Shown: one piece after another, positions 16,428 to 26,397 of the stretch
Layout: every line of letters starts with the position of its first letter
Position numbering within the stretch: the stretch's first letter is position 1
Source: DASRTE01 sp035656095
GTDB taxonomy: Bacteria; Actinomycetota; Actinomycetes; Jiangellales; Jiangellaceae
Assembly: GCA_035656095.1 (NCBI GenBank)
Contig: DASRTE010000006.1
Span: forward strand, 1-51,406
Reading direction: 5' to 3'
DNA: 51,406 nt
Program-made: the position numbers and the translations under genes
The notes under the pieces: generated by a model
What the model was told of the DNA's origin: nothing
The model's database searches: none
What the model saw: only the letters and a program-made list of their open reading frames with translations

Positions 16428-18807
16428 CCGATGGTGCCCTCCTCGTGCGAACGGCGCAGGCGGAACAGCTCGCTGGGCGAGATCGGCATCCGGGTCACCG
16501 TGAACCCCTCCGCGTCGGAGATCGCCGACGCGAGCACGGCCATGCCGGGGATGACGCCGGCCTCTCCGGCGCCCTTGATGCCCAGCGGGTTCAGTGGCGA
16601 GGGCGTCTCGAGGTGGTCGGTCTCGATCGTCGGCACCTCGGTCGAGTAGGGCATGAGGAAGTCCATGAACGACGCGTTGAGCAACTGGCCGTCGCTGTCG
16701 TAGGCCATCCGCTCGTACAGCGCACCGCCGACGCCCTGGGCGACCCCACCGTGCACCTGGCCCTCGACGATGCGCGGGTTGACCAGCGTCCCGCAGTCGT
16801 GGACGACGCAGTACCGCAGGATGCGGATCTCGGCGGTTTCCGGGTCGGTCTCGACCACCGCGGCATGCATGCCGTTGGCGAACGTCGCCCGCGGCGGGGA
16901 GTAGAAGCCGGTCGCCTCGAGCCCCGGCGAGTCCCCGTCGGCGACCGGCGGCTTGTCCGGGTCGGCGGGCATCGCGAACTGGGTGGCTCGTGCGGACTCC
17001 GCATCGAAGGCGTATCGCAGCGGATTCGACAGCACGGCCACGGTCGACAACGGGATCGACGCTGTCGGGACGCCGCGGACCTGGACGACCCCACCGACGA
17101 TCTCGAGGTCGCGAGGATCGGCCTCGAGACTCTCGCCGGCGATCCGCAGTGCCTTCTCGCGGACCGTGCGGGCCGCCGCCGCGATCGCGTTGCCGCTCAT
17201 CACCATGGCGCGGGACGCGAAGGTCCCCACGGCGTACCCGAACCGCCGCGTATCCCCCGTGATCACGGTGACACGCTCGAGCGGCACCCCGAGGATGTCG
17301 GCAGCGACCTGGGCGAACGCCGTCTGGTGCCCTTGGCCCTGGGTGGTGAGCCCGGTTGCTACGAGGACGCTTCCGTCGGTCTCGATCTTGACCCAACCGC
17401 CCTCGTAGGGGCCGACGCCGGTGCCTTCGACGTAGCAGGCGATGCCGATCCCGACCCGCCGACCCTCGGCCCGCGCCTGCGCGCGGTAGCTGTCGAACTC
17501 GTCCCAGCCGACCAGCTTCTTCAGCTTCTGCAGGCCGGCCGGATAGTCACCGGAGTCGTAGATCAGTGGGCGGCCGTCCTGGAAGATCAGGCCGTGGTCG
17601 TACGGCATCTCGTCGGGGCGGATGAAGTTGCGCTCCCGCACGTCGGCCCGGTCGAGCCCCATCTCCGCCGCGATCGCGTCCATGACCCGCTCCATGACGA
17701 AGCAGCCCTGCGGCCGGCCCGCGCCACGATAGGGCGTGACCTGCACGGTGTTCGTGTACAAGCTCTGGAACTCGACCCGGTAGCCGCCCGGCTTGTACGG
17801 GCCCAGCAGTTGGGTGGCCGTGACGATCGGCACGACGATCCCATAGGGCGTGTAGGCGCCGTTGTCGTGCCAGAACGTCACCTCGAGCCCATGCAGGCGA
17901 CCGTCGTCGTCGAAGCCGACTCGGACACGGTGGGCCTGGCCCCGCTCGTGGGCGCTGGCGATGAAGTGCTCGCGGCGATCCTCGACCCACTTGACCTCGC
18001 GGTCCAGCGTGATCGCCGCCCACGACACCAGTACCTCCTCCGGCCACGGGTGGACGATCTTGACCCCGAAGCCGCCTCCGACGTCGGGCGCGACCACCTC
18101 CACCCGGTTCGGCGGCAGGCCGAGCTTGGCCGCCAGTGCGGCCCGGACGCCGGTGGACGCCTGGGTCGAGGAGTACACGCGCAGGCTGGCGTCGGCGGCG
18201 TCCCAGCGCGCGTAGACACCCCGGCCCTCCAGCGGCGTGGACGCGCTGCGCTCGATGGCGAAGTCGAGCTCGAGCACGTGCGGCGCAACCCCGATCGCCG
18301 CGGCGGCGTCGCCGTTCTCCTGGACCATCGTGGCGGCGATGTTGCCGGGCACGTCGTCGTGGACCAGACGCGAGGCCGCTCGGGCAGCCTCGATGCCGAC
18401 GACCGGCGGCAGCACGTCGTAGTCCACCCGGATGCGGTCGCAGGCGTCCTCGGCCAGGTAGCGGTCGGCGGCCACGACCATGACCACAGCCTCGCCGACG
18501 TGGTTCACCTCGTCCCTGGCCAGCGCGTATGGCGTCCGGCTGTGCGTCAGGGTCGGGTGCGGAATCAGCAGCGGGAGCGGTTCGGCCAGCGGGCCGGCGA
18601 GGTCGTCGTAGGTGTAGATCGCCACCAGGCCGTCGACGTCGAGGGCACCGGTCACGTCGATGTCGACGACCTTCGCGTGGGCATGCGGGCTGCGAACGAA
18701 CGCGACGGCCAGCGCACCGTGACCGAGATCGTCGAGGAAGCGACCCTGACCGGACAGCAGCCTCGGGTCCTCCCGGCGGGCGACCGGCTCGCCCATCGTG
18801 CGCGTGC

Positions 18808-18811
<4 letters not shown>
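16424..18811 (-). CDS. coxL: Molybdenum hydroxylase large subunit (CoxL/XdhB family, form II)
   Basis: 795-aa Mo-molybdopterin cytosine dinucleotide subunit of the xanthine oxidase family. Visible cofactor motifs are GGGFGVK (245-251), PYRGAGRPQG (360-369), GQGHQTAFAQVAAD and, near the C-terminus, K746-GAG-E750-AG with the catalytic Glu. The active-site loop is the form II type (xYRGAGR). It lacks the AYxCSFR loop, with its Cys ligand for copper, of true CO dehydrogenases, so an N-heterocycle or aldehyde substrate is more likely than CO. The start overlaps the coxS stop (ATGA) and the end overlaps coxG. Maturation genes coxD-E-xdhC-mocA lie 8-14 kb downstream, and a PucR regulator is next to the operon. 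Confidence 0.92.
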
Positions 18812-19292
<481 letters not shown>

Positions 19293-19296
<4 letters not shown>

Positions 19297-20180
19297 GCGT
19301 CACCGCCGTCCACCGAGGCGCCGGCCGCACGTGCTGCGTCCCGCAGTGCCCGCTCCGTCAGGGCGCCGGCCAGGTGCCGCCGGTACTCGGCCGTGGCGTG
19401 GATGTCGGGCTCGGGGTCGACGGCGGCGCGTACGAGCGCGCCGGCGGCCACCACGTCGGCGGTGTCGTGGGGTTGGCCGGCCAGCGCGTCGGAGACGTCG
19501 ACGACCACCGGCGTGGGGCCCACGGAGATCAGGCCGACGACGGACGCCGTGACCCTGAGGTCGTCGTCGAGGGTCACCAGAGCACCCACCCCGCACACGG
19601 CGTAGTCGCCGTGCCGGCGCGACACCTCGGCCCAGGCCGACCCGGTGCGGCCGTCCGGCGCCGGGAAGAAGGCCTCGACCGCCACCTCGTCCGGGCGCAC
19701 GGCGGACTCCAGCGGACCCTGGAAGAAGTCCGCGGCGCCGACGGTCCGCTCGCTCCCGCGGCCGGCCAGGGTCACGGTCCCGCCGAGCAGGGCCAGCACC
19801 GCCGTCATCTCACCGGACGGGTCGGCGTGCGCGAGGCTGCCCACCGTCGTCCCGCGGTTGCGGATCGTGGGGTGTGCGACGTGGACGAGCGCCTGCCGCA
19901 GCAGCGGAACGGCGGCGAACGCTGCCGGGTTGCGCTCGACCGCGGCGTGGCGCGCCGTGGCACCCACGCGGACACCGTCGCGCTCGGTCTCGACCCGGTC
20001 GAGACCGTCGACGTGGTTGATGTCGACCAGGTGCGCCGGCGCGGCCAGGCGCATGGACATCAACGGGATCAGACTCTGGCCACCGGCCAGGACCTTGCCG
20101 TCGGCTCCGACCTCCGCGAGGATCTCGAGGACCTGGTCGAGCGTCGTCGGCCGGTGGTAGACGAACGGCGACGGCTTCAC
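19293..20180 (-). CDS. coxM: Molybdenum hydroxylase FAD-binding medium subunit
   Basis: 295-aa FAD subunit of the hydroxylase. FAD-binding motifs are AGGQSLIPLMSMRL near the N-terminus and TIRNRGTTVGSLAHADP in the middle, followed by the CO dehydrogenase flavoprotein C-terminal domain. The start is set at GTG 20180 (KPSPFVYHRPTTLDQ, the family N-terminus), with GGGAGG 9 nt upstream. The ATG at 20189 directly abuts the Shine-Dalgarno sequence and is unlikely to be used. It is the first gene of coxM-S-L-G. A strong hairpin lies 59 nt upstream of the start, so the operon probably has its own promoter in 20181-20239, though no clear -10 is seen there. Confidence 0.92.
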
Positions 20181-20239
20181 GAGTCGCATCCTCCCTTGCC
20201 TGGCCTGGCGTCCCGAGTCCGGGGCGGGTCAGGCGCGCC

Positions 20240-20276
20240 GCGGGGGCCGTACGGCCCCTCGGCGCACGGCCCCCGC
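20240..20276 (-). terminator. GC-rich hairpin between the NCS2-like small ORF and coxM
   Basis: GCGGGGGCCG (20240-20249) pairs perfectly with CGGCCCCCGC (20267-20276) over a 17-nt loop. An alternative palindrome, GGGGCCGTACGGCCCC, overlaps it. It is placed to end the upstream small-ORF transcript or to insulate coxMSLG. Confidence 0.5.
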
Positions 20277-20288
20277 GTTCGGCCCCCG

Positions 20289-20432
20289 TTAGCGCTCGTC
20301 CGTCCTGTCGTCGAGGTCGTCCTCGACCCCCTCGTCGGCGCGACTGGTGTCCTCGACGAACTCGTCGGGGTGGACCACCTCACCGGGTGGTGGGGTCTTC
20401 CCGCCGTGGACCACCTTCCAAGCGAGCGCCAT
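20289..20432 (-). CDS. Small acidic ORF resembling the N-terminus of an NCS2 purine/uracil permease
   Basis: The frame ATG 20432 to TAA 20289 encodes 47 aa. It begins MALAWKVVHGGKTPPPGEVV, then HPDEF, and ends in an acidic tail (VEDTSRADEGVEDDLDDRTD). The first about 25 residues look like the cytoplasmic N-terminus of actinobacterial uracil-xanthine permeases (MxLGWKxHGDGxTxxPGEVVxPDE), from memory. The rest is unlike a permease and no membrane segment follows. A good Shine-Dalgarno (GAAGGGG) precedes the ATG. It may be a truncated permease relic kept as a small protein, or an independent small gene. Its location between a Mo hydroxylase operon and pucR fits a purine context. Confidence 0.5.
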   Translation of the reverse strand: MALAWKVVHGGKTPPPGEVVHPDEFVEDTSRADEGVEDDLDDRTDER

Positions 20433-20475
20433 GCAGGGCCCCTTCGGGAGAGCGACGCAACGCTGATCAGTCTGG

Positions 20476-20517
20476 CGGCAACTTAGGGGTACCTCGCGGG
20501 GTCAGCATCGGCAACTT
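20476..20517. repeat. Pair of CGGCAACTT direct repeats 33 bp apart
   Basis: CGGCAACTT occurs at 20476-20484 and 20509-20517, each preceded by TCAG 5-6 nt upstream. The spacing is three helical turns. They lie between the start of the small ORF and the end of pucR, so they could be operator sites for the small ORF or cox region. No regulator can be assigned. Confidence 0.4.
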
Positions 20518-20571
20518 CTGACGAAGCGGCCGCGGACGGCAGGGCAATCGGTTCGGGACCTGCGTCCTGGG

Positions 20572-22272
20572 CTAGATGCCGCGCATCTGGAGAACCTTGA
20601 GGGCCAGGGCGAGGTCCAGCCGCAGGTCGGGGTCACTGGCGAACGGACCGAGCATTCGCTCGAGCTTGCCGATGCGGTAGCGCAGTGTGTTGTAGTGCAC
20701 GAACAGCCGGCGGGCGGCTTCGGCGACGTTGAGGTTGGTGTCCAGCAGCACCTGCAGCGTGCGCCGCAGGTCGGCGGCCTCCGGGTCGTCCTGAGTGGCC
20801 AGATCGCCCAGAGTCTCGCTGACGAACCCACGCAACTCGGCCGGATCGCGCACCAGGCTCAGCAACCGGAACGTGCCCAGCGTGTCGAAGTGGGCGACCG
20901 CACCGGTGCCGTGGAGTTGGCGTCCCACGTGCACCGCGCGCCGTGCCTGCTCGTAGGCCTCGGGGATCTGCTCGGGGTCCTCGACGACCCGGCTCACCCC
21001 CGTGGCGAACGGCCGCCGCCCACCACCGCCGTCCCCGGAGACCTCGCGTACGACGTCGCGAACGATCCGGTCCGGGTCTGCGCCGGCCGGGACGGCGAGC
21101 AGCGCCACCACCTCCTGGGTGAAGCCGACCACGGGTGCCGCAGGGTCGCGCACCCGTACCGCTCCCTCCCAGGCCGCGGCGAACCGCTCCTGGACCGGAC
21201 GGAGCTCCGGACCCGGCTGCTGCGCCAGGACCGTGGCCGGATCCAGCTCGGCCACGACCACGACCTGCGCCCGGTCGACATCCCACCCCAGCGACTGACA
21301 GTGCGCCACGACCCGATCCCGGCCTCCGGCGCGATCGGAGAGCACGTCGCGCAGGAAGTCGCCGCGATACTTACCCTCGACCGCGCGGACGGCCAACTGC
21401 TTGGTCACGGCCAGCGCGGCCACGGTGGCGGCCCGCTCGAGCACGTGCAGGTCGCGCTCGTCCAGTGGCCGATCGCGCGAGAAGCTGGCGATGCGCCCGT
21501 GGTCGAACTTCCCTGCCACCACGGGAACGACCGCGTGCCACCCGCTGGAGTCGTGCCGGTGAACCCCACGCGGTTCACGTTCGGTGAGAAAACGGCCCGA
21601 CGGGTCGAAGCACGAGGTCGTCCGCAACGCCGCAAGCTCACCGCTCTCGCCGCCCTCGGCCAGCACCCGGCCGTCCGCGGTCGTCACGAGGACGGGAGCA
21701 CCCAGGATCACGGCCATCTCGGATACCAGCTCGGGCAGGCCGCCACCGTCGAGCACGACCGCCACGAGCGCCCGGTGCACCTCCTCGCTGCGTTCGAGCA
21801 GTGCGGCCTGACGATTGAGCACCTCGGTGAGCACCTGGTTGAGGATGTCGTCGAAGCCGACGCCGTCGGGAAGCTGGATGAGCGGCAAGCCACGCTCGTC
21901 CGCGACGGCCAGCGCCTGGTCGGGAAGGGTGTCGAGGTATCGGTTGAGCTTGATGCAGACCGCGGCGAGGCCGCGATCGTCGAGGGCCGCCAGCAGTGCC
22001 GGGACGCCATCGGGCGTCGACCGGACCGGGTAGCCGGTCGTGAGCAGCAACTCGTGAGCCTTCACCCAGGGCAGGACGTCGGGCACCTCCATGACGTTGA
22101 GACGCTGCACGACCCGCTCGAGGCCCGAGGCACCGGCGAGCAGACGGGCGCCGTTCATGGCGGACATGCCGAGCACCTCGCGGACCGTGACCTCCGATGC
22201 CAAGCGAGCGGCGGGCCGTTCGGCTGGCAATTCCTGGTGAGTCTGCGCGGCCGGATCGGCAACATTCCCCAT
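20572..22272 (-). CDS. pucR: PucR family transcriptional regulator
   Basis: 566 aa. The N-terminal purine catabolism regulator domain (about 28-150) has VTVREVLGMSAMNGARLLAG, LLLTTGYPVRS and LPDGVGFDDILNQVL. A central GAF/CdaR-like region follows, and the C-terminal HTH_30 ends with NLNVAEAARRLFVHYNTLRY. The family controls purine, allantoin or other nitrogen-compound genes. It is divergent from allH (55 bp between the starts) and next to the Mo hydroxylase operon, so it is the prime candidate regulator of both. TACCGT lies exactly 7 nt before the ATG at 22272 and no Shine-Dalgarno is present, so a leaderless transcript is likely. Confidence 0.92.
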   Translation of the reverse strand: MGNVADPAAQTHQELPAERPAARLASEVTVREVLGMSAMNGARLLAGASGLERVVQRLNVMEVPDVLPWVKAHELLLTTGYPVRSTPDGVPALLAALDDRGLAAVCIKLNRYLDTLPDQALAVADERGLPLIQLPDGVGFDDILNQVLTEVLNRQAALLERSEEVHRALVAVVLDGGGLPELVSEMAVILGAPVLVTTADGRVLAEGGESGELAALRTTSCFDPSGRFLTEREPRGVHRHDSSGWHAVVPVVAGKFDHGRIASFSRDRPLDERDLHVLERAATVAALAVTKQLAVRAVEGKYRGDFLRDVLSDRAGGRDRVVAHCQSLGWDVDRAQVVVVAELDPATVLAQQPGPELRPVQERFAAAWEGAVRVRDPAAPVVGFTQEVVALLAVPAGADPDRIVRDVVREVSGDGGGGRRPFATGVSRVVEDPEQIPEAYEQARRAVHVGRQLHGTGAVAHFDTLGTFRLLSLVRDPAELRGFVSETLGDLATQDDPEAADLRRTLQVLLDTNLNVAEAARRLFVHYNTLRYRIGKLERMLGPFASDPDLRLDLALALKVLQMRGI

Positions 22273-22327
22273 GCGGAGGACGGTACCGGTCCCGTTAGCG
22301 TCCGAGAAACCTCACCGGGAGGATCGG

Positions 22328-23140
22328 TTGCCGGTCCACACGCTCGCGCCGACCCGCGCCGCCACGACCACCAGGCTCGCGGCGGCCTCGACGGTGTTGG
22401 CCCCGCTCCTGGAGGGTCCGGCCCGGGCGGCCCGGGTCGTGGGGACCCTGGGCACCGCCGTCCACGTGGTGGCCGACGACGACCGGGTCCCGCTCGTGTG
22501 CATCTGCACTCCCGAGGCGGTCCGCCTGCCGCCCTCGCTCGTGCTGCCCGGACCGCTTCCGACCCATCTCGGCCGTGCCTTGGTGGGCAACGGCGGCGTC
22601 GAGCTCGGCGACACCTGGCTCGGCGTGGGCCGCTGGTGGCGGCCGCTTCGCCCGCGACTCGACCTACGGCCCGAGGTCGCCGCACGCACTCACGGGGCGC
22701 GTGGTCTGCTCGACCCGCTCGAGCCGACCGTCGCGGCGGCGGTCCCGCTGCTGGCGGCGTGGCTGTGCGGCAGACGCCTGCCAGGCGCCGTAGCGGCACT
22801 GGTCGGACGGGGTTCCGGGCTGACGCCTGCGGGTGACGACCTGCTCGGAGGTGTCCTGGTCACACTGCGGGCACTCGGCGACCCCCGCGCCGACCGGCTC
22901 GCCCGGGCCATCGGGCAGGTGGCGGCCACCCAGACGACACACGTCTCGGCAGCGCTTCTCGTGCATGCCAGCCGAGGCGAGTGCGTGCCCGAGCTCGCCG
23001 GGCTCATCGCAGCGCTCGACGGCCGCGGTGACGTCGGCGCTGCCGTACGCCGACTGGTCATGGTCGGTCACAGCTCCGGCACCGCACTCGGTCACGGCGT
23101 GCTCCTGGCCGTCGCCACGGCACGCCGGGCTCGGGAGTGA
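22328..23140 (+). CDS. allH: AllH-like DUF2877 protein, oxamate carbamoyltransferase subunit family
   Basis: 270-aa DUF2877 protein. The signature GRGSGLTPAGDDLLGGVLVTL (residues about 159-179) and late VGHSSGTALGHGVLLAV are the conserved blocks of YlbF-type proteins. In Escherichia coli FdrA-YlbE-YlbF (AllF, G, H) together carry oxamate carbamoyltransferase activity in allantoin use. All three homologues are adjacent here, which supports the assignment. TTG 22328 is taken as the start, with GGGAGGA 4 nt upstream and TAGCGT (22296-22301) as a likely -10. No ATG or GTG fits better, but this start is uncertain. Its stop overlaps the allF start by 4 nt. Confidence 0.78.
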   Translation: MPVHTLAPTRAATTTRLAAASTVLAPLLEGPARAARVVGTLGTAVHVVADDDRVPLVCICTPEAVRLPPSLVLPGPLPTHLGRALVGNGGVELGDTWLGVGRWWRPLRPRLDLRPEVAARTHGARGLLDPLEPTVAAAVPLLAAWLCGRRLPGAVAALVGRGSGLTPAGDDLLGGVLVTLRALGDPRADRLARAIGQVAATQTTHVSAALLVHASRGECVPELAGLIAALDGRGDVGAAVRRLVMVGHSSGTALGHGVLLAVATARRARE

Positions 23141-24609
23141 GCCGGCACCTGCAGGTCCGCCCTGGCGCGTACCGCGACTCGGTGAGTCTCATGCAGGTCA
23201 GCCAGCGCGTCGGGGCGCAGCCCGGGGTCGTCGCGGCACTCGTCGCGATGGCCACCGAGCTCAACCTCGAACTGCTGGCCGGCATGGGGTTCTCGGCGCC
23301 CGGCGGCGCATCCGCCAACGACATGGTGGTGGCGGTCGAGGCGGTCGACGACGACGCGCTGAGCGCCGCCGTCCGGCAGGTCGACGTCATCCTGGCCGAG
23401 CGACAGGAGCCGCGCGGAGACGGAACCGGTGAGCCGGCGCCGCGCACGATCCGCACTGCCTCGCACGGCGCGACACTGGCGCTGATCTCGACGCCGGGAA
23501 GCTACGCGGCCGCCGACGCCTTCGAGGCCCTCGACGCCGGACTCGACGTCGTCATCTTCAGCGACAACGTGCCGCTCGCGCACGAGATCGCCCTCAAGGA
23601 TGCAGCCGCCCGGCGCGGCCTGCTGGTGATGGGACCCGACTGCGGCACGGCCGTCGTCGCGGGTGTCGGGTTGGGCTTCGCCAACGTCGTCCGCCCCGGC
23701 CCGGTGGGCGTGGTCGCGGCGTCGGGTACAGGGGCACAGCAGCTCATGTGCCTTCTGGACGCGGCCGGCGTCGGGGTGAGCCACTGCCTGGGAGTAGGCG
23801 GGCGCGATCTGTTCGCCGAGGTCGGGGCCGCATCGACGCTCGCCGCGCTCGACCTGCTGGCCGCCGATTCCGCCACCGAACGGGTCATCGTCGTCTCCAA
23901 GCCCCCGGCCGCGGAGGTGGCCGCACACGTCCGTTTGCGGGCGTCGCAGCTCGGGCTACCGGTCGACCTCGCCCTGCTCGGACCGGGTCAGCCGACCCTC
24001 ACCGACGCTGCCGAGCGCGTGGTTCGCGGACTCGGCCTGTCCTGGCGCGACCCCCAGGTCTGGCCGACCCCCGAACCTTCCCGACCCCGGGCCGGCGCCC
24101 TGCGCGGGCTGTTCGCCGGCGGCACGCTCTGCGACGAGGCCATGCTGATCGCCAGCACCCGACTCGGGCCGGTGCGATCCAACATCCCGCTCGAGCCGGA
24201 CTGGCGGCTTCCCGACGACCTCCGCGCGGACGGTCACCTCATGATCGACTTCGGGGACGATCGTCTCACCCGCGGACGCCCCCATCCGATGATCGACAAC
24301 AGCCTGCGGGCACAGCGGCTCGTCGAGGAGGGCACCGACCCGACCTGCGGGGTGGTGCTCCTCGACGTCGTCCTCGGCCACGGCGCTCACCCCGATCCGG
24401 CGGCGGAGCTCGGCCCGGCGATCCGGAGGGCACGGGACTCGGCGGCCGACGTCGGCCGCGATCTCGCCGTGCTGGTGTCGCTGGTCGGAACGGCGGCCGA
24501 CCCGCAGGATCTGGTCCGCCAAGCCGAGACGCTGCAGTCGGCGGGCGCGTCGGTCCACCTGTCCAATGCCGCGGCCGCGCGGACGGCCGTCGACCTGGTG
24601 GAGGGCTGA
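23137..24609 (+). CDS. allF: AllF/FdrA-like protein, oxamate carbamoyltransferase subunit family
   Basis: 490-aa FdrA-family protein with a succinyl-CoA-ligase-like fold. The N-terminus (HLQVRPGAYRDSVSLMQVSQ) and the conserved core (MGPDCGTAVVAGVGLGFANV, then VRPGPVGVVAASGTGAQQLM) are the strongest family blocks. The C-terminal domain contains RGLFAGGTLCDEAM and HPMIDNSLRAQRL. The E. coli homologue is the largest subunit of the oxamate carbamoyltransferase, which interconverts oxalurate plus phosphate with oxamate plus carbamoyl phosphate. GTG 23137 overlaps the allH stop. allG starts 3 nt after this gene, so the three are one operon. No carbamate kinase gene is in the window. Confidence 0.83.
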   Translation: MSRHLQVRPGAYRDSVSLMQVSQRVGAQPGVVAALVAMATELNLELLAGMGFSAPGGASANDMVVAVEAVDDDALSAAVRQVDVILAERQEPRGDGTGEPAPRTIRTASHGATLALISTPGSYAAADAFEALDAGLDVVIFSDNVPLAHEIALKDAAARRGLLVMGPDCGTAVVAGVGLGFANVVRPGPVGVVAASGTGAQQLMCLLDAAGVGVSHCLGVGGRDLFAEVGAASTLAALDLLAADSATERVIVVSKPPAAEVAAHVRLRASQLGLPVDLALLGPGQPTLTDAAERVVRGLGLSWRDPQVWPTPEPSRPRAGALRGLFAGGTLCDEAMLIASTRLGPVRSNIPLEPDWRLPDDLRADGHLMIDFGDDRLTRGRPHPMIDNSLRAQRLVEEGTDPTCGVVLLDVVLGHGAHPDPAAELGPAIRRARDSAADVGRDLAVLVSLVGTAADPQDLVRQAETLQSAGASVHLSNAAAARTAVDLVEG

Positions 24610-24612
24610 GCG

Positions 24613-26013
24613 GTGGACCTGTCGGTCGAGCCGCGCGTGGTCACGGCCGGCGTCGACCTGTTCGCCGACGCGCTCGCCGCACAGGCGGTCGACGTCACGC
24701 CGGTGGACTGGAGACCTCCGCTGCCCGGCAGCGACGACACCCTGACCGTGGTGATGGCCGATCCCCGTCGCGGCGCCGCCAACGACCGGGCGCTCGCCGC
24801 CATGCTGAGCGCGTCGGCCGAGCTGGTCGACGTCCGTCCGGCCCGCGAGGCTCTCGGCATCGGACCCGGACAGTTCCTGCACGCCGGCCCGCCGATCGAG
24901 TGGGAGCGGGCGTCGGGGCCACTGCGCGGCGCCCTGGTCGGAGCCATGCTCCTCGAAGACCTGGCCGCGAACGCCGAGGAGGCCGAGACGGCGCTCGCGC
25001 GTGGCGGCGTGCACCTCGAACCGTGCCACCACCGCGGCGCCGTCGGTCCCATGGCCGGGGTCATCTCACCGTCGATGTGGGTCTTCGAGCTGCGCGACGC
25101 CGTCAGCGGCGGTACCGCGTGGTGCTCGCTCAACGAGGGCCTGGGCCGGGTCCTCCGCTACGGCGCCTACTCCCCCGACGTGATCGAGCGGTTGCGATGG
25201 ATGGGCTCCGTGCTGGGCCCGGCACTTCGGGCCGCAGTCGTCAGGCATGGCCCGCTCGATGTGAAGGCGATCATCGCCCAGATGGTCCAGATGGGCGACG
25301 AGGGCCACAACCGCAACCGCGCCGGCACATTGATGTTCCTGCGCGAGCTCATGCCCGATCTGGTCGAAGCGGCGGACCCGGCGCACCTCGCGGACGTCGT
25401 GCGCTTCGTCGCGCGCAACGACCACTTCTTCCTCAACCTGGTCATGCCGGCCGGCAAGCTCCAGACCGCTGCGGCCGCCGGGATCCCGGGCAGCAGCGTC
25501 GTCACGACGATGGCGCGCAACGGCACCGACTTCGGCATCCAGGTCTCCGGCCTCGACGATCGCTGGTTCACCGGACCGGCTCTGGTGCCCGACGGCCTGT
25601 TCCTCGGGTCGTACGGTCCCGAAGACGCCAACCCCGACATCGGCGACTCGGCGATCGCCGAGACCATGGGTCTGGGCGGTCTGGTGATGGCCGCCGCACC
25701 GGCGATCGTCCGCTTCGTCGGGGGTACGGTTCCCGACGCGCTCCGGACGACCCGGCTGATGTACGAGATCACGGTCGGCGAGAACCCCGCCTTCGCCCTG
25801 CCCATCCTCGACTTCCGCGGCGCTCCGACCGGAATCGACGTGGCCGCCGTCGTCAAGACCGGTGTGCTCCCGCAGATCAACACCGGGATGGCCGGACGGG
25901 TGGCCGGCACGGGTCAGGTCGGCGCCGGCCTGGTCACCCCACCCGCGCAGTGCTTCGTGCTGGCCTTAGACGCGCTCGCCCTGGCCGCGCCGCCGCTGCC
26001 GGGCGCCGCCTGA
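24613..26013 (+). CDS. allG: AllG/YlbE-like DUF1116 protein, oxamate carbamoyltransferase subunit family
   Basis: 466-aa DUF1116 protein. Family blocks visible are LHAGPPIEWERASGPLRGAL, HRGAVGPMAGVISPSMWVFE, DEGHNRNRAGTLMFLRELMP, ARNDHFFLNLVMPAGKL and GTVPDALRTTRLMYEITVGE. It is the third member of the AllFGH set. GTG 24613 has GGAGGG 7-8 nt upstream, lying inside the end of allF. The last 48 nt overlap the 3' end of a convergent membrane-protein gene on the other strand. Known for the family: a role in oxamate carbamoyl transfer in E. coli. Inferred here: the same chemistry, or a related carbamoyl transfer, in an actinobacterium. Confidence 0.83.
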   Translation: MDLSVEPRVVTAGVDLFADALAAQAVDVTPVDWRPPLPGSDDTLTVVMADPRRGAANDRALAAMLSASAELVDVRPAREALGIGPGQFLHAGPPIEWERASGPLRGALVGAMLLEDLAANAEEAETALARGGVHLEPCHHRGAVGPMAGVISPSMWVFELRDAVSGGTAWCSLNEGLGRVLRYGAYSPDVIERLRWMGSVLGPALRAAVVRHGPLDVKAIIAQMVQMGDEGHNRNRAGTLMFLRELMPDLVEAADPAHLADVVRFVARNDHFFLNLVMPAGKLQTAAAAGIPGSSVVTTMARNGTDFGIQVSGLDDRWFTGPALVPDGLFLGSYGPEDANPDIGDSAIAETMGLGGLVMAAAPAIVRFVGGTVPDALRTTRLMYEITVGENPAFALPILDFRGAPTGIDVAAVVKTGVLPQINTGMAGRVAGTGQVGAGLVTPPAQCFVLALDALALAAPPLPGAA

Positions 26014-26397
26014 CCGTCGCAGCCACAGCAACCCCAGGACGGGCAGGACGAGCGGGACGAACCCGTACCCACGGCCATAGGCCGACCACACGGTCTCGTC
26101 CGGGAATGCATCGGGCCAGATCACGCTCGCGGTCCCGATGACCAGCACTCCGGTCAGTTCGACTGTGCACGCGACGAAAGCGACCCGCCGTGCCGTCGGG
26201 CCGGACCGCGCCAGGGCGACGGTCGCGACGATGTAGAGGACGGCGGCGAACGCCGAGAGCATGTACGCGACCGGCGCGTCGTCGAAATGGTTGACGATCT
26301 GCACGCCCGCTCGCGCGCTGGCCGAGACGGCGAAGACGGCGTAGACGGCCACCAGCAGCCGGCCGGGGCCGCTGTAGGTGGGCCGCCGGTCAGCCAC
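25966..26397 (-). CDS. Conserved small integral membrane protein
   Basis: 143 aa with four likely transmembrane helices (about 12-30, 42-62, 70-92, 108-125). Notable stretches are PGRLLVAVYAVFAVSASARA, FDDAPVAYMLSAFAAVLYIV and GYGFVPLVLPVLGLLWLRR. This resembles a widespread uncharacterised actinobacterial membrane protein that often comes as a pair with the next gene. The start GTG overlaps the neighbour's stop by 8 nt. Its 3' end overlaps allG on the opposite strand. The function is unknown. Confidence 0.75.
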   Translation of the reverse strand: MADRRPTYSGPGRLLVAVYAVFAVSASARAGVQIVNHFDDAPVAYMLSAFAAVLYIVATVALARSGPTARRVAFVACTVELTGVLVIGTASVIWPDAFPDETVWSAYGRGYGFVPLVLPVLGLLWLRRSGGARQRRRGQGERV

